Positions 1 to 9,319 of a stretch of 64,000 nt of DNA are shown piece after piece. Positions within the stretch are counted from its first letter, which is position 1. Each line of letters starts with the position of its first letter. Below the pieces are notes generated by a model. It was not told the DNA's origin and made no database searches. It saw only the letters and a program-made list of their open reading frames with translations. Source of the DNA: 54-19 sp038210655 (GTDB lineage: Bacteria > Chloroflexota > Chloroflexia > Chloroheliales > Chloroheliaceae); assembly GCA_038210655.1 (NCBI GenBank), contig JBBQWM010000029.1:9576-73575 (forward strand), read 5' to 3'. Position numbers and translations under genes: made by a program.

Positions 1-729
1 GTGATTGGGGTCTCGATCTACGACCAGCGTAGCAACGAGTTCGAGTTTCATCCTGGGCCAGTCTTTAGCAATGTACTGCTGGCAGACGAGATCAACCGGG
101 CGACCCCGCGCACTCAATCGGCCTTGCTGGAAGCGATGGCGGAGCGGCAAGTGACGGTGGAAGGGCTGGCGCGGGTCTTGGAGCGGCCCTTTTTGGTGAT
201 GGCGACCGAAAACCCGGTCGAGTATGAGGGGACATTCCCGTTGCCAGAGGCCCAACTCGACCGCTTTATGCTGCGGGTGCAAGTCGGCTACCCGACCCCG
301 GAAGCGGAGCGGCAGATGGTACGGAGCCAGCAAGTGCGCCACCCAATCCAGGACTTGACCCCGGTCTCGTCGCCAACCGAACTGATCGCGATGCAGCAAG
401 CCATTGGCACTATCTATCTGGACGACGCGCTGCTGGATTACATCATTCGGATTATTAACGCTACCCGCCAGCACAAAGAACTGGCGTTGGGAGCCAGTCC
501 GCGCAGCACGCTCTCTTTGGTGCGGTGCGCCCAGGCCCGGGCGGCGTTGCAAGGGCGCGATTACGTGTTGCCCGACGACATCAAGGCTCTGGCCGTCCCG
601 GTCATGGCCCATCGGCTGATCGTGCGGAGCGAGAGTATGATGCGCGGTCGCAAAGCCGAGGTAATCCTGACCGACTTGCTCAAGACGCTGGACGTACCAG
701 TCGAGGGTCGGGCCGCTCAGAAAGGTTAA
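1..729 (+). CDS. MoxR-family AAA+ ATPase, 5' end cut by the window
   Basis: This is the C-terminal two thirds of a MoxR ATPase, a chaperone-like AAA+ protein that usually acts with DUF58/vWA proteins. Seen: Walker B (VLLADEINRA, near residue 25), sensor 1 (ATENPVEYEGTFPLPEAQLD) and the C-terminal lid with GASPRSTLSL. The Walker A P-loop is absent because it lies upstream of the window; families are about 310-330 residues and only 242 are present, so the GTG at base 1 is not the true start. The DUF58 gene begins 5 bases after the stop, the classic moxR-DUF58 operon arrangement. The substrate of the complex is unknown. Confidence 0.95.
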   Translation: MIGVSIYDQRSNEFEFHPGPVFSNVLLADEINRATPRTQSALLEAMAERQVTVEGLARVLERPFLVMATENPVEYEGTFPLPEAQLDRFMLRVQVGYPTPEAERQMVRSQQVRHPIQDLTPVSSPTELIAMQQAIGTIYLDDALLDYIIRIINATRQHKELALGASPRSTLSLVRCAQARAALQGRDYVLPDDIKALAVPVMAHRLIVRSESMMRGRKAEVILTDLLKTLDVPVEGRAAQKG

Positions 730-734
730 ACGCA

Positions 735-1985
735 ATGACGTTCTGGCAGCTAATAGTGGCCTTTGCCGTACTGGTCTTGATCCCGGTGCTGTGGATCAAT
801 TTTTGGCTGCTGGGGCTGGCAATGCTGCTGATCGTGCTGACCTTACTGGGCAATCGGCTGTGGTTATGGCGGGCCGTCCGCACTACCCGGATCCACCGCA
901 ACGCTCCCGAACAGGCTTTTCAGGGCGATCTGGTCGAGATCGAGGTGATTGTCCACAATGGGGGTCGGCTGCCGTTGCCCTGGCTGCAAGTGATGGACTA
1001 CGTGCCAAGCAACTTCAAGTCTACCCCGCGCCCGGAATGGCTGCTATCGGTGCGAAGCCAGGAGAAGTTACGGTTGACCTATACGCTAGAATGTTTGCGG
1101 CGTGGGCGCTACCATCTGGGACCGCTCGAAGGTAAGGCCGGGACACTTTTCGATACTTCTAAAGAGCCAGGGGGCGAAGCGCGGCGGTGGGAAGCCCGGT
1201 CGCGGCTTTTGGTCTATCCCAAACTGGTGCCGCTAGAGCAGTTGCTGTTGCCAAGCCGGTTGCCAATGGGCAATTTGCGAACGCGCCAACCGCTCCTGCC
1301 CGACCCTAGCCGGATCGCCGGGTTGCGCGAGTACCAATCGGGCGACGACCCACGCTATATCGACTGGCGCAGCACGGCCCGCTTTAATCAGCTGATGGTC
1401 AAACAGTTCGAGCGCACCCGACAAGTTCCGCTGGCGATTTTGGTCGATATGCGGCCTCCCGGTCTGCAATATAGCTGGCGGCAGATGGCCGAGACTTCGA
1501 TTATCGTAGCCGCTTCGCTGGCGTACCGGGCCAACGAGTTACACCAGCCTTTTGGCCTTTATAGCAACGGCTACGACCCCGGCTGGGATGGGAATGTTTG
1601 GGATGAGAAATTACCGCCTGAATTCGGACGACCCGAAATGCCGCCTCGTAACGGTACTCCCTGGCTTTACGAGGTACTGGATAAGCTGGCGGGCCTCGAA
1701 ACACGGGTGGACGCGCCCGGTTTGGAGCATCTAATCGGTCATTGGAGTAGCACGCTGCCCTGGGGCGCGACGGTTGCCCTGGTCGGGTTCGAGCCGTATC
1801 CGGCCCTGGTAACCGAACTAAGCCGGTTGCGACGGGCCGGATTTACCCTGCTGGTCGTCTTTGCCGGAGCTAACCGCCATACCTCGGAAGGCCTCGAAGG
1901 GCTGTACGGTTTATGGGCGATGGGCATCCGGGTCTACGATCTAGCCGACCCCGCCCAATTGAACGTAACGCGGAGCAAGGTCTAA
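735..1985 (+). CDS. DUF58 domain protein, membrane-anchored
   Basis: The 416-residue protein starts with two hydrophobic segments (about residues 4-45), then a beta-rich region, then the DUF58 signature YQSGDDPRYIDWRSTARFNQ near residue 195 and a vWA-like fold to the C terminus. DUF58 proteins are partners of MoxR ATPases. The ATG at 735 was chosen over longer in-frame readings because it lies 5 bases after the moxR stop and gives a normal N-terminal membrane region. Co-transcription with moxR is inferred from the spacing. Function beyond a possible role in envelope protein or metal-complex assembly is not known. Confidence 0.92.
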   Translation: MTFWQLIVAFAVLVLIPVLWINFWLLGLAMLLIVLTLLGNRLWLWRAVRTTRIHRNAPEQAFQGDLVEIEVIVHNGGRLPLPWLQVMDYVPSNFKSTPRPEWLLSVRSQEKLRLTYTLECLRRGRYHLGPLEGKAGTLFDTSKEPGGEARRWEARSRLLVYPKLVPLEQLLLPSRLPMGNLRTRQPLLPDPSRIAGLREYQSGDDPRYIDWRSTARFNQLMVKQFERTRQVPLAILVDMRPPGLQYSWRQMAETSIIVAASLAYRANELHQPFGLYSNGYDPGWDGNVWDEKLPPEFGRPEMPPRNGTPWLYEVLDKLAGLETRVDAPGLEHLIGHWSSTLPWGATVALVGFEPYPALVTELSRLRRAGFTLLVVFAGANRHTSEGLEGLYGLWAMGIRVYDLADPAQLNVTRSKV

Positions 1986-1989
1986 CAAG

Positions 1990-2097
1990 GGATGAGGGAT
2001 GAAGGAAGAAGGGGACTGAGGACTGAGGACTGAGTAATCCGGTTGTATGACATTGCTCCGCCCATGAATGTTCCCATTCATCCGTCATCCCTCATCC
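1990..2097. repeat. Heptamer-type repeat with 13-bp inverted arms
   Basis: The arms GGATGAGGGATGA (1990-2002) and TCATCCCTCATCC (2085-2097) are perfectly complementary. Between them are three direct copies of GGACTGA and a small inner inverted repeat ATGAATG/CATTCAT. The element begins 5 bases after the DUF58 stop. It belongs to the same heptamer repeat type as 15601-15740. Confidence 0.75.
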
Positions 2098-2133
2098 TTT
2101 TAGACATCTAGCCTACCTGAAAGCAGATAGTTT

Positions 2134-3735
2134 ATGAATTTCAGGCGACCTCAACGACAAAGACTAAAAATCGACCCGGCCCTGGTCATTCGTTTTCGAC
2201 CGCCGGTTCCCGAAACGCTGCTGATAAACCTGCTGCGTAGCCTGCAAGTGCTGTGTCTATTGGGGACTAGCGTGGCCTTGATCGACTACTTTGGGCCAAA
2301 CAGATGGCCCGAAGCGGTATGGCTGCCGGTTGCTATTTTTGGGGCGCACGCGCTAGGCTTTTACCGGGGGCTGTGGCTGGAAGAAAATCTGCGGACTAAC
2401 GACTTCTTTTTGATCCTGGCCGAGCTTTTGACGATTTTGGTCGGCATGCGGCTAATTGCGCTGTTGCTCGGTTTTACCGATAATTTTGTAAGCTCGATTT
2501 TTCTGGTAGATTACGCTTTTGTAGCGGTCGCCTGGCAGATGGGCCGTACCTGGTCGCACCCCTATCTTTATCTCTACGTGCGGCCCCAGGAACTGACCGA
2601 GGCTCAGGGCGGCGCAACCGGCGTTACCGAAAATAGCACGCTTTTCTACGACCACCGGGCGGCCTACCAGAGCGTAAAAACTAGCTGGTATTGGCAAGCC
2701 GGGCTGCAAGCGGCGCTGGTAATCGGCGGAGTAGTTGCAGCCAGCCAGTACAAGGGTAATTGGACTGGGGCCGATCTTTCACAAAGCCTGCTGGTTTTCG
2801 GGGCTTTGCATCTGATATTAGGGCTACCGCTTTTGGCCTGGGCGCGGTTACGCTATTTACGGACGGTCTGGCGGTTGAATAGGCTAGAACCGCCTTCGAG
2901 GCTATCGACCCGCTGGGCTTTTTACCTGAGCGGGTTACTATTGGTCGCCCTACTTCCAGCCCTGGCGCTGGCGACCTTGAACCCGGCTAACGGCGTGCAG
3001 CTACCCAATATCGATATACGGGGTTCCCAATCGACGGCAGAGCCGATCAACCGGGGGACGATAGCGGCCCGCCCGACCCCCATTACGCCTTTTAACCAGT
3101 CTCAATCAAACCGAGGCGAACCTTTCCAGATACCGGCCTGGGTGCAGACGGTCTTGCTATTTGGGATGATCGCCGGAGTAGCCTGCCTGGTGGTCTGGCT
3201 GTTGCTGCGGTCGGGTTGGGTTGGCCCACGCTGGCGCAAATTCAATTTACCAAGAACCTGGCGAAACGTGGTAACATGGTTACGCAGTTTGTTTGGGCCA
3301 CGTCGCCCCCGCGAAACCTTCGAGAAAGCCGACCGAGATAGGGTTGGGAGAAGTTTTAACCCCTTTGGGCGGTTCCAGCGCGACCGCTTGCCCAACGACC
3401 CGCGCGGTCGGGTGCGCTTTCAGTACCGCCGGGTGATCGAACGGGCCACCCGCGCCGGGTTGCCACGCTCGACCGGGCAGACCCCCGGCGAATATGCCCG
3501 CTACCTGACCCCAAGCCTCGAAGAAGACCCTCAACTCGGACCCCAACTGGACGACCTGACCGGCCTCTACGAAGAAGCCCGGTTTAGTCCGCACCCTATC
3601 GAAACGGCCCAGGCCACTCTCGCCCAACAGCATAGCGACTCGCTAACGGCTCATTTCCGCCATAAGAGTCGCCGCGCTCGTCTCCCCCAACCAATGTTGG
3701 ATAAACCAACCCCACCTGAGTCCAAATCGAATTAA
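2134..3735 (+). CDS. DUF4129 domain multi-pass membrane protein
   Basis: The 533-residue protein has several hydrophobic segments in its first 290 residues and another near residues 340-360. A cytoplasmic-type C-terminal region contains the DUF4129 pattern: YRRVIERATRAGLPRSTGQT, PGEYARYL and LTGLYEEARFS. In many bacteria DUF4129 is fused to a transglutaminase core beside moxR and DUF58; here the transglutaminase part is absent, though two transglutaminase-like genes lie at 61767-63583. The 148-base gap after DUF58 holds a repeat, so co-transcription is likely but unproved. The stop overlaps the convergent DUF4349 gene by 4 bases. Confidence 0.85.
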   Translation: MNFRRPQRQRLKIDPALVIRFRPPVPETLLINLLRSLQVLCLLGTSVALIDYFGPNRWPEAVWLPVAIFGAHALGFYRGLWLEENLRTNDFFLILAELLTILVGMRLIALLLGFTDNFVSSIFLVDYAFVAVAWQMGRTWSHPYLYLYVRPQELTEAQGGATGVTENSTLFYDHRAAYQSVKTSWYWQAGLQAALVIGGVVAASQYKGNWTGADLSQSLLVFGALHLILGLPLLAWARLRYLRTVWRLNRLEPPSRLSTRWAFYLSGLLLVALLPALALATLNPANGVQLPNIDIRGSQSTAEPINRGTIAARPTPITPFNQSQSNRGEPFQIPAWVQTVLLFGMIAGVACLVVWLLLRSGWVGPRWRKFNLPRTWRNVVTWLRSLFGPRRPRETFEKADRDRVGRSFNPFGRFQRDRLPNDPRGRVRFQYRRVIERATRAGLPRSTGQTPGEYARYLTPSLEEDPQLGPQLDDLTGLYEEARFSPHPIETAQATLAQQHSDSLTAHFRHKSRRARLPQPMLDKPTPPESKSN

Positions 3736-4676
3736 GTGTTTTGCCACTGGCGGGCGCTATGTTCGGCTTTGCGGGCCGCGATCCGTCTCAGCCGCCACCA
3801 GACAAAGCCAATTAGCAGACCGGGCAAGAGCCACCAGAAAAACACAACAATTTGGACCACGATGGTAAGACCAGTACCGAGGATTTTTAGCGAAGCGTCC
3901 CAGGCATCCCCGACCGATTTATCAAAGCCTTTGGTCTCGGCTACCACGGGCTTGGGTGGCTCGACCGCCGGGAGCGGAGGCAAGGCTAGATTGACCGTAA
4001 TGGTCGAGAAGGCACTACGTTTGTCCAGAAAGTTGACCCGGCCAAGACGTTTTTCAATTTCGCCCCGCACGTTAGTAAGCTCACGTTGAAGCGCCAGCAC
4101 ATCTTCGAGCTTTTGAGCTTTATCGACCAGCATTTGCAAACCCTGTTCGGTGCGCTGCAAGTTGACGATCTGGCTATTCAGATCGCCATATTCCTCGGTC
4201 ACATCCTGAGCGGTACTCTCCTGCCGGGTCACTTTGAGGGCCGCCTGCCGAATACTGGTTATGACCCGCTCATAATTTTGGGTTGGAACCTGAAGCACGA
4301 TAGTCGCAGTAGGTCGCTCGTCTTTTTGCTGGCTGGTATTTTCCTGAAAGACCAAACCGCCTTCGGTTACAATCAGCGTCCTTAGCTGGGTCAGGGTTTG
4401 TTCAATATCGTTGGTCGTAATAGAGATTGTCGCGTTACGGATGATCTTGCGATCCAAAGCCAGGGGCGTAACCTGAGCGGTCGGCAAAGCGACCGGCCCG
4501 CCTTTGAGATTGGCCGAGGCTGCCGCAGTGGTCGAACCTGCCGCAGTCGTCGCGGCGGCAGTGGCGGCGGCAGGTGCGGCAGTCGCAGTCATATCGCCAC
4601 AGGCTGCCGACATCAGGGCCAACAGCGTCAGCGCCAATAACGAAACCAAAGACGTGCTAACTTTTCGTTTGCACAT
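3732..4676 (-). CDS. DUF4349 lipoprotein-like protein
   Basis: The 314-residue protein has a hydrophobic signal followed by MSAACGD, a loose lipobox, then an Ala/Thr-rich linker. The DUF4349 core follows, with RKIIRNATISI, a coiled-coil segment rich in E, Q and L (about residues 150-215) and FLDKRSAFSTITVNLALPP. A C-terminal transmembrane helix with WWLLPGLLIGFVWWRLRR ends it. The ATG at 4676 is preferred over the GTG 9 bases upstream because AAGGAGGG lies about 9 bases before it. DUF4349 proteins are envelope proteins of unknown role. The gene is convergent with the DUF4129 gene. Confidence 0.87.
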   Translation of the reverse strand: MCKRKVSTSLVSLLALTLLALMSAACGDMTATAAPAAATAAATTAAGSTTAAASANLKGGPVALPTAQVTPLALDRKIIRNATISITTNDIEQTLTQLRTLIVTEGGLVFQENTSQQKDERPTATIVLQVPTQNYERVITSIRQAALKVTRQESTAQDVTEEYGDLNSQIVNLQRTEQGLQMLVDKAQKLEDVLALQRELTNVRGEIEKRLGRVNFLDKRSAFSTITVNLALPPLPAVEPPKPVVAETKGFDKSVGDAWDASLKILGTGLTIVVQIVVFFWWLLPGLLIGFVWWRLRRIAARKAEHSARQWQNT

Positions 4677-5369
4677 AAAATGCACCCTCCTTGTGGTGGT
4701 GTCAACTTAGAGTTATAAAAAGTTTAGCGAGGTTGGCTCAAGCGCAAACATGCCAGCGCCTTAGATTGTGGCAATTAAATGCAGGTTGCTATTCTAAAAC
4801 CCGCCAGGGCTTGAAAATAATAGGTTCCGAGCCAATATTCAGAAAAGCTTACTATACGCAGGGCGCAAGTGAGCCAATGAAATTAGCTGGTTTGGCAGGG
4901 ATAGAGCAAATCAATTTTAGCTCACATGACTATGTGAATCCTGTTTATCCCTGTTAATAAAAGAAGAGAGTTTGCTGATCTACTAAGCTAGAAAGGTCTT
5001 GCTTTGTCTTCTATAATGACGTTAGTTGGGGCCGCTAAGTTCCAATCGGCAGGCTTTACTTTCAAAATCCATTTGCGCTTAACTTCATTTATACATGTAA
5101 ACTATACACGTAAACATTGCCCAAATTTAGCGCCAAATAGGGCCAACAGCTTTGAGGAATTGTAAGCTATTACCTAACGTCACACGCAAGGGGGTTTTGG
5201 CTCTTTTTAGAATGACTTTATCTAAATACAGCAAAAGGCAAAGCCATTAAGCTATCCAATCGTCTGTAGGAGCGAGCTTCTGCTCGCGATGGAAGGGACG
5301 GCTGATGGTTCCATCGCGAGCGGAAGCTCGCTCCTACAGGGGTCAAGATCGCTGTAAATTGCTATAGCT
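4677..5369. other. Intergenic region with repeats, no gene seen
   Basis: No convincing reading frame. It contains the string AATCCTGTTTATCCCTGTTA (4937-4956), also found at 47367 and, slightly changed, at 42258. CCAATGAAATTAGC at 4875-4888 recurs near 42232. There is also a widely spaced inverted pair TGACGTTAG/CTAACGTCA (5017 and 5174) and the REP-like element at 5264-5339. The region carries the start of the DUF4349 gene and the end of clpB. Confidence 0.6.
5264..5339. repeat. REP-like palindrome, family A copy 1
   Basis: Inverted repeat with outer arms CTGTAGGAGCGAGCTT and AAGCTCGCTCCTACAG, inner arms GCTCGCGATGGAA and TTCCATCGCGAGC, and a short variable centre. Related copies lie at 47073-47146 and 49940-50013, with a half copy at 50061-50089. 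It sits between genes, about 30 bases beyond the clpB stop. Confidence 0.85.
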
Positions 5370-8246
5370 CTAAGTCGCCGTGACTGCCGGTTGCGCCTCG
5401 CTAAAGGCCAGCGACTTCTCGCCATTCTCGTTGACCACCAGTTCGGCCCGGATCATACTGCCTTCTTTGAAGCGGCCCTTGATAACCTCGATAGCCAACG
5501 GGTCAAGAATGAGTTGCTGGATCGCTCGACGCAAAGGCCGCGCCCCAAATGCCGGGTCATAGCCGACCTCGACCAACAGAGCGCGGGCTTCTGGCGATAA
5601 TTCGAGGCTCAAGCGACGCTCGACTAACCGCTTCAGGAGCGACCGCAACTGAATATCGACAATCAAGTTGATCTGTTCACGGCCCAGCGGTTTGAAGATA
5701 ATAATCTCGTCGATCCGGTTCAGGAGTTCGGGTCGGAAGTATTCGCGTAGGGCCTCCATCACGACCGCCCGCATCGTCTTGGGAGTGTTGACAACTTTTT
5801 TTGGCTCCGCACCATTGGCAGGCCGTACACCTTCGACTGAGGCGATCCCATAGACTTCTTCGGTCGGGTTGCCCTCCAAAGGCATCTGAACCGTCAGGTG
5901 AACCACCAGATTGCTCGGTATCTTGATAGTTTCGTAGACTTTTGGTTGACCGTTGGATTGGCCTTCGCTATCGACCGTCAGGGTGGTCGTTTCTGCACCG
6001 TTGCTTTCGGTCTTTCCATTCTCGGCGGGCGGCATCAAGCTGGTCATAATGTCTTTGCTGCCAATATTCGAGGTCAGGATCACGACCGTATTCTTGAAAT
6101 CGACCGTCCGGCCCTGACTATCGGTCAGCCGACCATCTTCCAGAATTTGCAATAGCAGATTAAAGACATCCGGGTGGCCTTTTTCGACCTCATCAAATAG
6201 CACCACCGAATAAGGACGACGGCGCACCGCCTCGGTCAACTGTCCACCTTCCTCATAGCCGACAAAGCCGGGAGGCGCACCGGTCAGGCGGGCCGCACTC
6301 GATTTTTCCATATATTCCGACATATCGAGCCGGATCATAGCGTGCTGGTCGTCAAACAAGAACTCGGCCAGGGCGCGGGCTAGTTCGGTCTTGCCTACCC
6401 CGGTCGGCCCCAAAAACATGAAGGAGCCGAGGGGACGGTTGGGGTCTTGTAAACCGGCCCGCGCCCGCCGGACGGCATCGGCTACCGCGACTAGCGCTTC
6501 CTCCTGCCCAATTACCCGTTCGCGCAGACGGTCTTCCATCTTCAAAAGTTTGTCCATCTCGCTCTGAAGCATCCGACTGACCGGGATACCAGTCCAACGG
6601 GCCACGATTTCGGCGATCAAATCGGCATCCACCCGTTCGCTCAAAAGGGCTTTGCCGCGCTGTACTTCGCCCAACTTCGACTCCTGGTCTTTGAGTTGCT
6701 TTCCCAGATCAGCCAGTTTGCCGTACTGTAACTCGCTGGCTCTAGCATAATCCTGCTCACGCTGGGCTGCTTCGACCAATGGACGGGTCTTTTCGATTTC
6801 CTCTTTAATCTGGCGGGTCTTATCGATAGCTTCTTTTTCCAATTCCCATTGCACCGAAAGCTGATGATTACGTTCGCGCAAGTCTTCGATCTGCTTTTCG
6901 AGCTTCTCAAAGCGCTCCTGGGTTTCGTCGTCCTGGGTCTCGCGCTTGAGGGCTTCGCGCTCGGTCTCAAGCTGGGTCAATTCGCGCCGGACGGTATCCA
7001 ATTCGACCGGCAAACTGTCGATCTCGGTTCGCAACCTAGCCGCCGCTTCGTCGATCAAGTCAATTGCCTTGTCGGGCAAAAAGCGGTCGCTGATATAACG
7101 GTCTGAAAGAGTGGCTGCCGCAACCAGGGCCGAATCGGTAAACTTCACCCCGTGATGGACTTCGTAACGCTGGCGCAACCCGCGCAAGATCGAAATGGTA
7201 TCCTCGACGCTCGGCTCATCGACTTTGATCGGCTGAAAGCGGCGTTCGAGGGCCGGGTCTTTCTCGATATTCTTACGGTATTCATCGAGCGTAGTCGCCC
7301 CAATCATGTGCAGTTCGCCCCGCGAAAGGGCCGGTTTGATAAGCTGGCTGGCATCCATCCCGCCGTCACCGCTACCGCCCGCGCCCATAATGGTATGCAG
7401 TTCGTCCAAAAAGAGAATAACCTTGCCTTCGGCCTGTTCGACCTCGCGCATAACGGCCCGCATCCGTTCCTCGAACTCACCCCGGAACTTGGCCCCGGCT
7501 ACGAGCGCCCCCAAATCGAGCGTCACCAGCTTTTTATCCTTGAGGCTTTGCGGCACATCCCCCCGCACAATCCGCTGGGCCAACCCCTCCACAATCGCGG
7601 TCTTACCGACCCCTGGTTCGCCAATCAGCACCGGGTTATTCTTGCTCCGGCGCGATAGCACCTCGATACAGCGTCGGATTTCCTCGTCCCGACCCACTAC
7701 CGGGTCGAGCTTGCCATCTTTGGCCCGTTGGGTTAGGTCACGCCCATAGCGGTCAAGCGTTGCGTAACTAACCTCCGGGTTTTTATCGGTGATCGGAGCC
7801 GTCCCGCCCCGGATCGTCGTCAGGACATTATTGATCGTGTCGCGGGTCACACCCATCTCGCGCATCATCCGCCCGGAGTCGCCGATATTGCTGGTAGCAG
7901 CCAGCGCCATCATCAGATGTTCGGTACTGACATAGGCATCCTTCATCCGAACTGCTTCTTTTTCGGCCTGATCTAGCACATTCCGAGCGGCATAAGAAAT
8001 CACAGTTTTGCCGCGCCCGGTATAAACCTTTGGCAAGCGGTCAACCGCCCCTGCCACCCGCGCCCGCAACCGATCCGGGCTGGCCCCTAGCTTGGTCACA
8101 ATCTGAGCCGCAATCCCGCCCGACTGATCGAGCAAAGCCATCAGCAAATGTTCCGGCTCCAATTTATCATTTTTATATTCTTCCGCCAGGGCATCGGCGG
8201 CCACCATTGCTTCCTGCCCTTTTTCAGTCAATCGATCCAGTTTCAT
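5370..8246 (-). CDS. clpB: ClpB-type ATP-dependent protein disaggregase with D2 insertion
   Basis: The enzyme threads aggregated proteins through an AAA+ hexamer together with DnaK. Seen: Clp N-domain repeats (about 1-145), D1 Walker A GEPGVGKT (209-216) and Walker B VILFLDE, a long ClpB middle coiled coil (about 405-535), D2 Walker A GPTGVGKT (613-620), pore loop GFVGY (660-664) and Walker B VVLFDE. A C-terminal domain with GARPLRRAIQ ends it. At 958 residues it is about 100 longer than usual ClpB. The excess is an insertion at about residues 733-823, after LTSNIGSKDI and before REYFRPELLNRIDEI. The start has TAGGAT about 8 bases upstream. No CIRCE element was seen upstream. Confidence 0.95.
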   Translation of the reverse strand: MKLDRLTEKGQEAMVAADALAEEYKNDKLEPEHLLMALLDQSGGIAAQIVTKLGASPDRLRARVAGAVDRLPKVYTGRGKTVISYAARNVLDQAEKEAVRMKDAYVSTEHLMMALAATSNIGDSGRMMREMGVTRDTINNVLTTIRGGTAPITDKNPEVSYATLDRYGRDLTQRAKDGKLDPVVGRDEEIRRCIEVLSRRSKNNPVLIGEPGVGKTAIVEGLAQRIVRGDVPQSLKDKKLVTLDLGALVAGAKFRGEFEERMRAVMREVEQAEGKVILFLDELHTIMGAGGSGDGGMDASQLIKPALSRGELHMIGATTLDEYRKNIEKDPALERRFQPIKVDEPSVEDTISILRGLRQRYEVHHGVKFTDSALVAAATLSDRYISDRFLPDKAIDLIDEAAARLRTEIDSLPVELDTVRRELTQLETEREALKRETQDDETQERFEKLEKQIEDLRERNHQLSVQWELEKEAIDKTRQIKEEIEKTRPLVEAAQREQDYARASELQYGKLADLGKQLKDQESKLGEVQRGKALLSERVDADLIAEIVARWTGIPVSRMLQSEMDKLLKMEDRLRERVIGQEEALVAVADAVRRARAGLQDPNRPLGSFMFLGPTGVGKTELARALAEFLFDDQHAMIRLDMSEYMEKSSAARLTGAPPGFVGYEEGGQLTEAVRRRPYSVVLFDEVEKGHPDVFNLLLQILEDGRLTDSQGRTVDFKNTVVILTSNIGSKDIMTSLMPPAENGKTESNGAETTTLTVDSEGQSNGQPKVYETIKIPSNLVVHLTVQMPLEGNPTEEVYGIASVEGVRPANGAEPKKVVNTPKTMRAVVMEALREYFRPELLNRIDEIIIFKPLGREQINLIVDIQLRSLLKRLVERRLSLELSPEARALLVEVGYDPAFGARPLRRAIQQLILDPLAIEVIKGRFKEGSMIRAELVVNENGEKSLAFSEAQPAVTAT

Positions 8247-8273
8247 TTATTCTATCCTACCAACCAGTTTGAT

Positions 8274-8350
8274 TTACGACTTACGACTTACGACTTACGG
8301 CTTACGACTTACGATTTACGATTTACGATTTACGATTTACGATTTACGAT
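8274..8350. repeat. Eleven tandem heptamers TTACGAY
   Basis: Eleven consecutive 7-base units: TTACGAC (one TTACGGC) for the first five, then TTACGAT for six. The array lies between the clpB start and the end of the flavin reductase-like gene. It is followed at about 8377-8467 by scattered TTCTGCA heptamers that run up to the flavin reductase stop codon. This is the pattern called STRR in filamentous cyanobacteria. Confidence 0.93.
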
Positions 8351-8467
8351 TACAATACATACTTCGCCCTTACTTCTCTTCTGCCTTCCCTATTCTGCAT
8401 TCTGCATTCTCTATTCTGCATTTTTATCTGTGTTCATCTGTGTTATAACTCCCCCTATTCTGCATTC

Positions 8468-9046
8468 CTAAAGCCCCAGCCGCTTTCTGGCCCATTCCTC
8501 GTTCGGGCCGCGCACGTTATGGGTGTATTCTTCCAACCATTCGGGCGGGATCAAGCGGCGGGCAGCCGTCCAGGTCAGCGGATCACCGTCCGAGACGTGC
8601 CGGGCCACCACTACCTCGCCAATAAAGACAGTCATATCCTCGGTCGAAAGGAGGTGTATCACCCGGCAATCCAGCCAGCCCAAACAATCTTCCAGGCGCG
8701 GGCTACCGAGTTGCCCCTGATTATACGCTACCTGGCTAAATTTGTTTCGCTCCTGCCCATGATAAAACCCGAAATCTCGCACCGTTTCAAGCTGATCTTC
8801 GCGTAACAAATGCAGGCAAAAAGCCGAACTAGCCTGGATCAAATCGTGGGTTAGATTATTTTGCCATAACTCGATCAAAACACGCGGCTTTTCCACCACA
8901 ATCGAAGCCGGTAAAGCCGCCAAAGCGACTTGCCCGTTTAGCTTATCGCCCTGGGCGGCAGTCACGACCACCAATGTATCACGGTAAAGCGGCGAAAGTA
9001 ATCTAGCCGCTTGCCGGACGTTTAATTTTTCGGGTTGTTGATCCAT
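8468..9046 (-). CDS. Flavin reductase-like, FMN-binding split-barrel protein
   Basis: The 192-residue protein matches the flavin reductase-like domain (DIM6/NTAB type), which binds FMN and reduces flavins or small electrophiles with NAD(P)H. Seen: LYRDTLVVVTAAQGDKLNG near the N terminus, ALAALPASIVVEKPRVLIEL, then FCLHLLREDQ and a C-terminal LDCRVIHLLSTEDMTVFIGE that fits the barrel strands. The C-terminal tail (WLEEYTHNVRGPNEEWARKR) is longer than in the shortest members. No partner oxygenase lies next to it, so the substrate is unknown. The stop codon touches a TTCTGCA heptamer repeat. Confidence 0.8.
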   Translation of the reverse strand: MDQQPEKLNVRQAARLLSPLYRDTLVVVTAAQGDKLNGQVALAALPASIVVEKPRVLIELWQNNLTHDLIQASSAFCLHLLREDQLETVRDFGFYHGQERNKFSQVAYNQGQLGSPRLEDCLGWLDCRVIHLLSTEDMTVFIGEVVVARHVSDGDPLTWTAARRLIPPEWLEEYTHNVRGPNEEWARKRLGL

Positions 9047-9319
9047 CTGCTTACCATGCTTTCGTTATGTACCAAATCGAACGACCACCAAGATCGCCTC
9101 TAGTAGGAACAGTTTTTAGCTGTCAGCCAACCACTAACAAGCCGGATTGTGCCATAGCCCCCACCTGGAGTCAAATCTGAGCCAACCGCTTTTAAGAAAG
9201 TATTAATCTAGCTTTCATCCGACCTTCACGGCCTGTTTGTATTCTAAGTAGGTTGGGGAATGGCAAAGGGCTGGTTCCTACAAATAAGCATTTTAGGCGA
9301 TCCTAAGAGGTAAAACCAA
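9047..9319. other. Divergent intergenic region
   Basis: About 270 bases between two divergent genes (flavin reductase-like to the left, PDZ protein to the right). No reading frame, obvious hairpin or repeat was recognised. It must carry promoters for both sides, but no strong sigma-70 hexamer pair stood out. Confidence 0.4.

Noticed and set aside
8100..8273. CIRCE element for heat control of clpB
   Set aside because: The TTAGCACTC/GAGTGCTAA pair was looked for upstream of the start and not seen.
8148..8471. Plus-strand reading frame with TTYDLRL repeats
   Set aside because: It is created by the TTACGAY heptamers, which lack stops in this frame, and it overlaps clpB antisense. No start signal.
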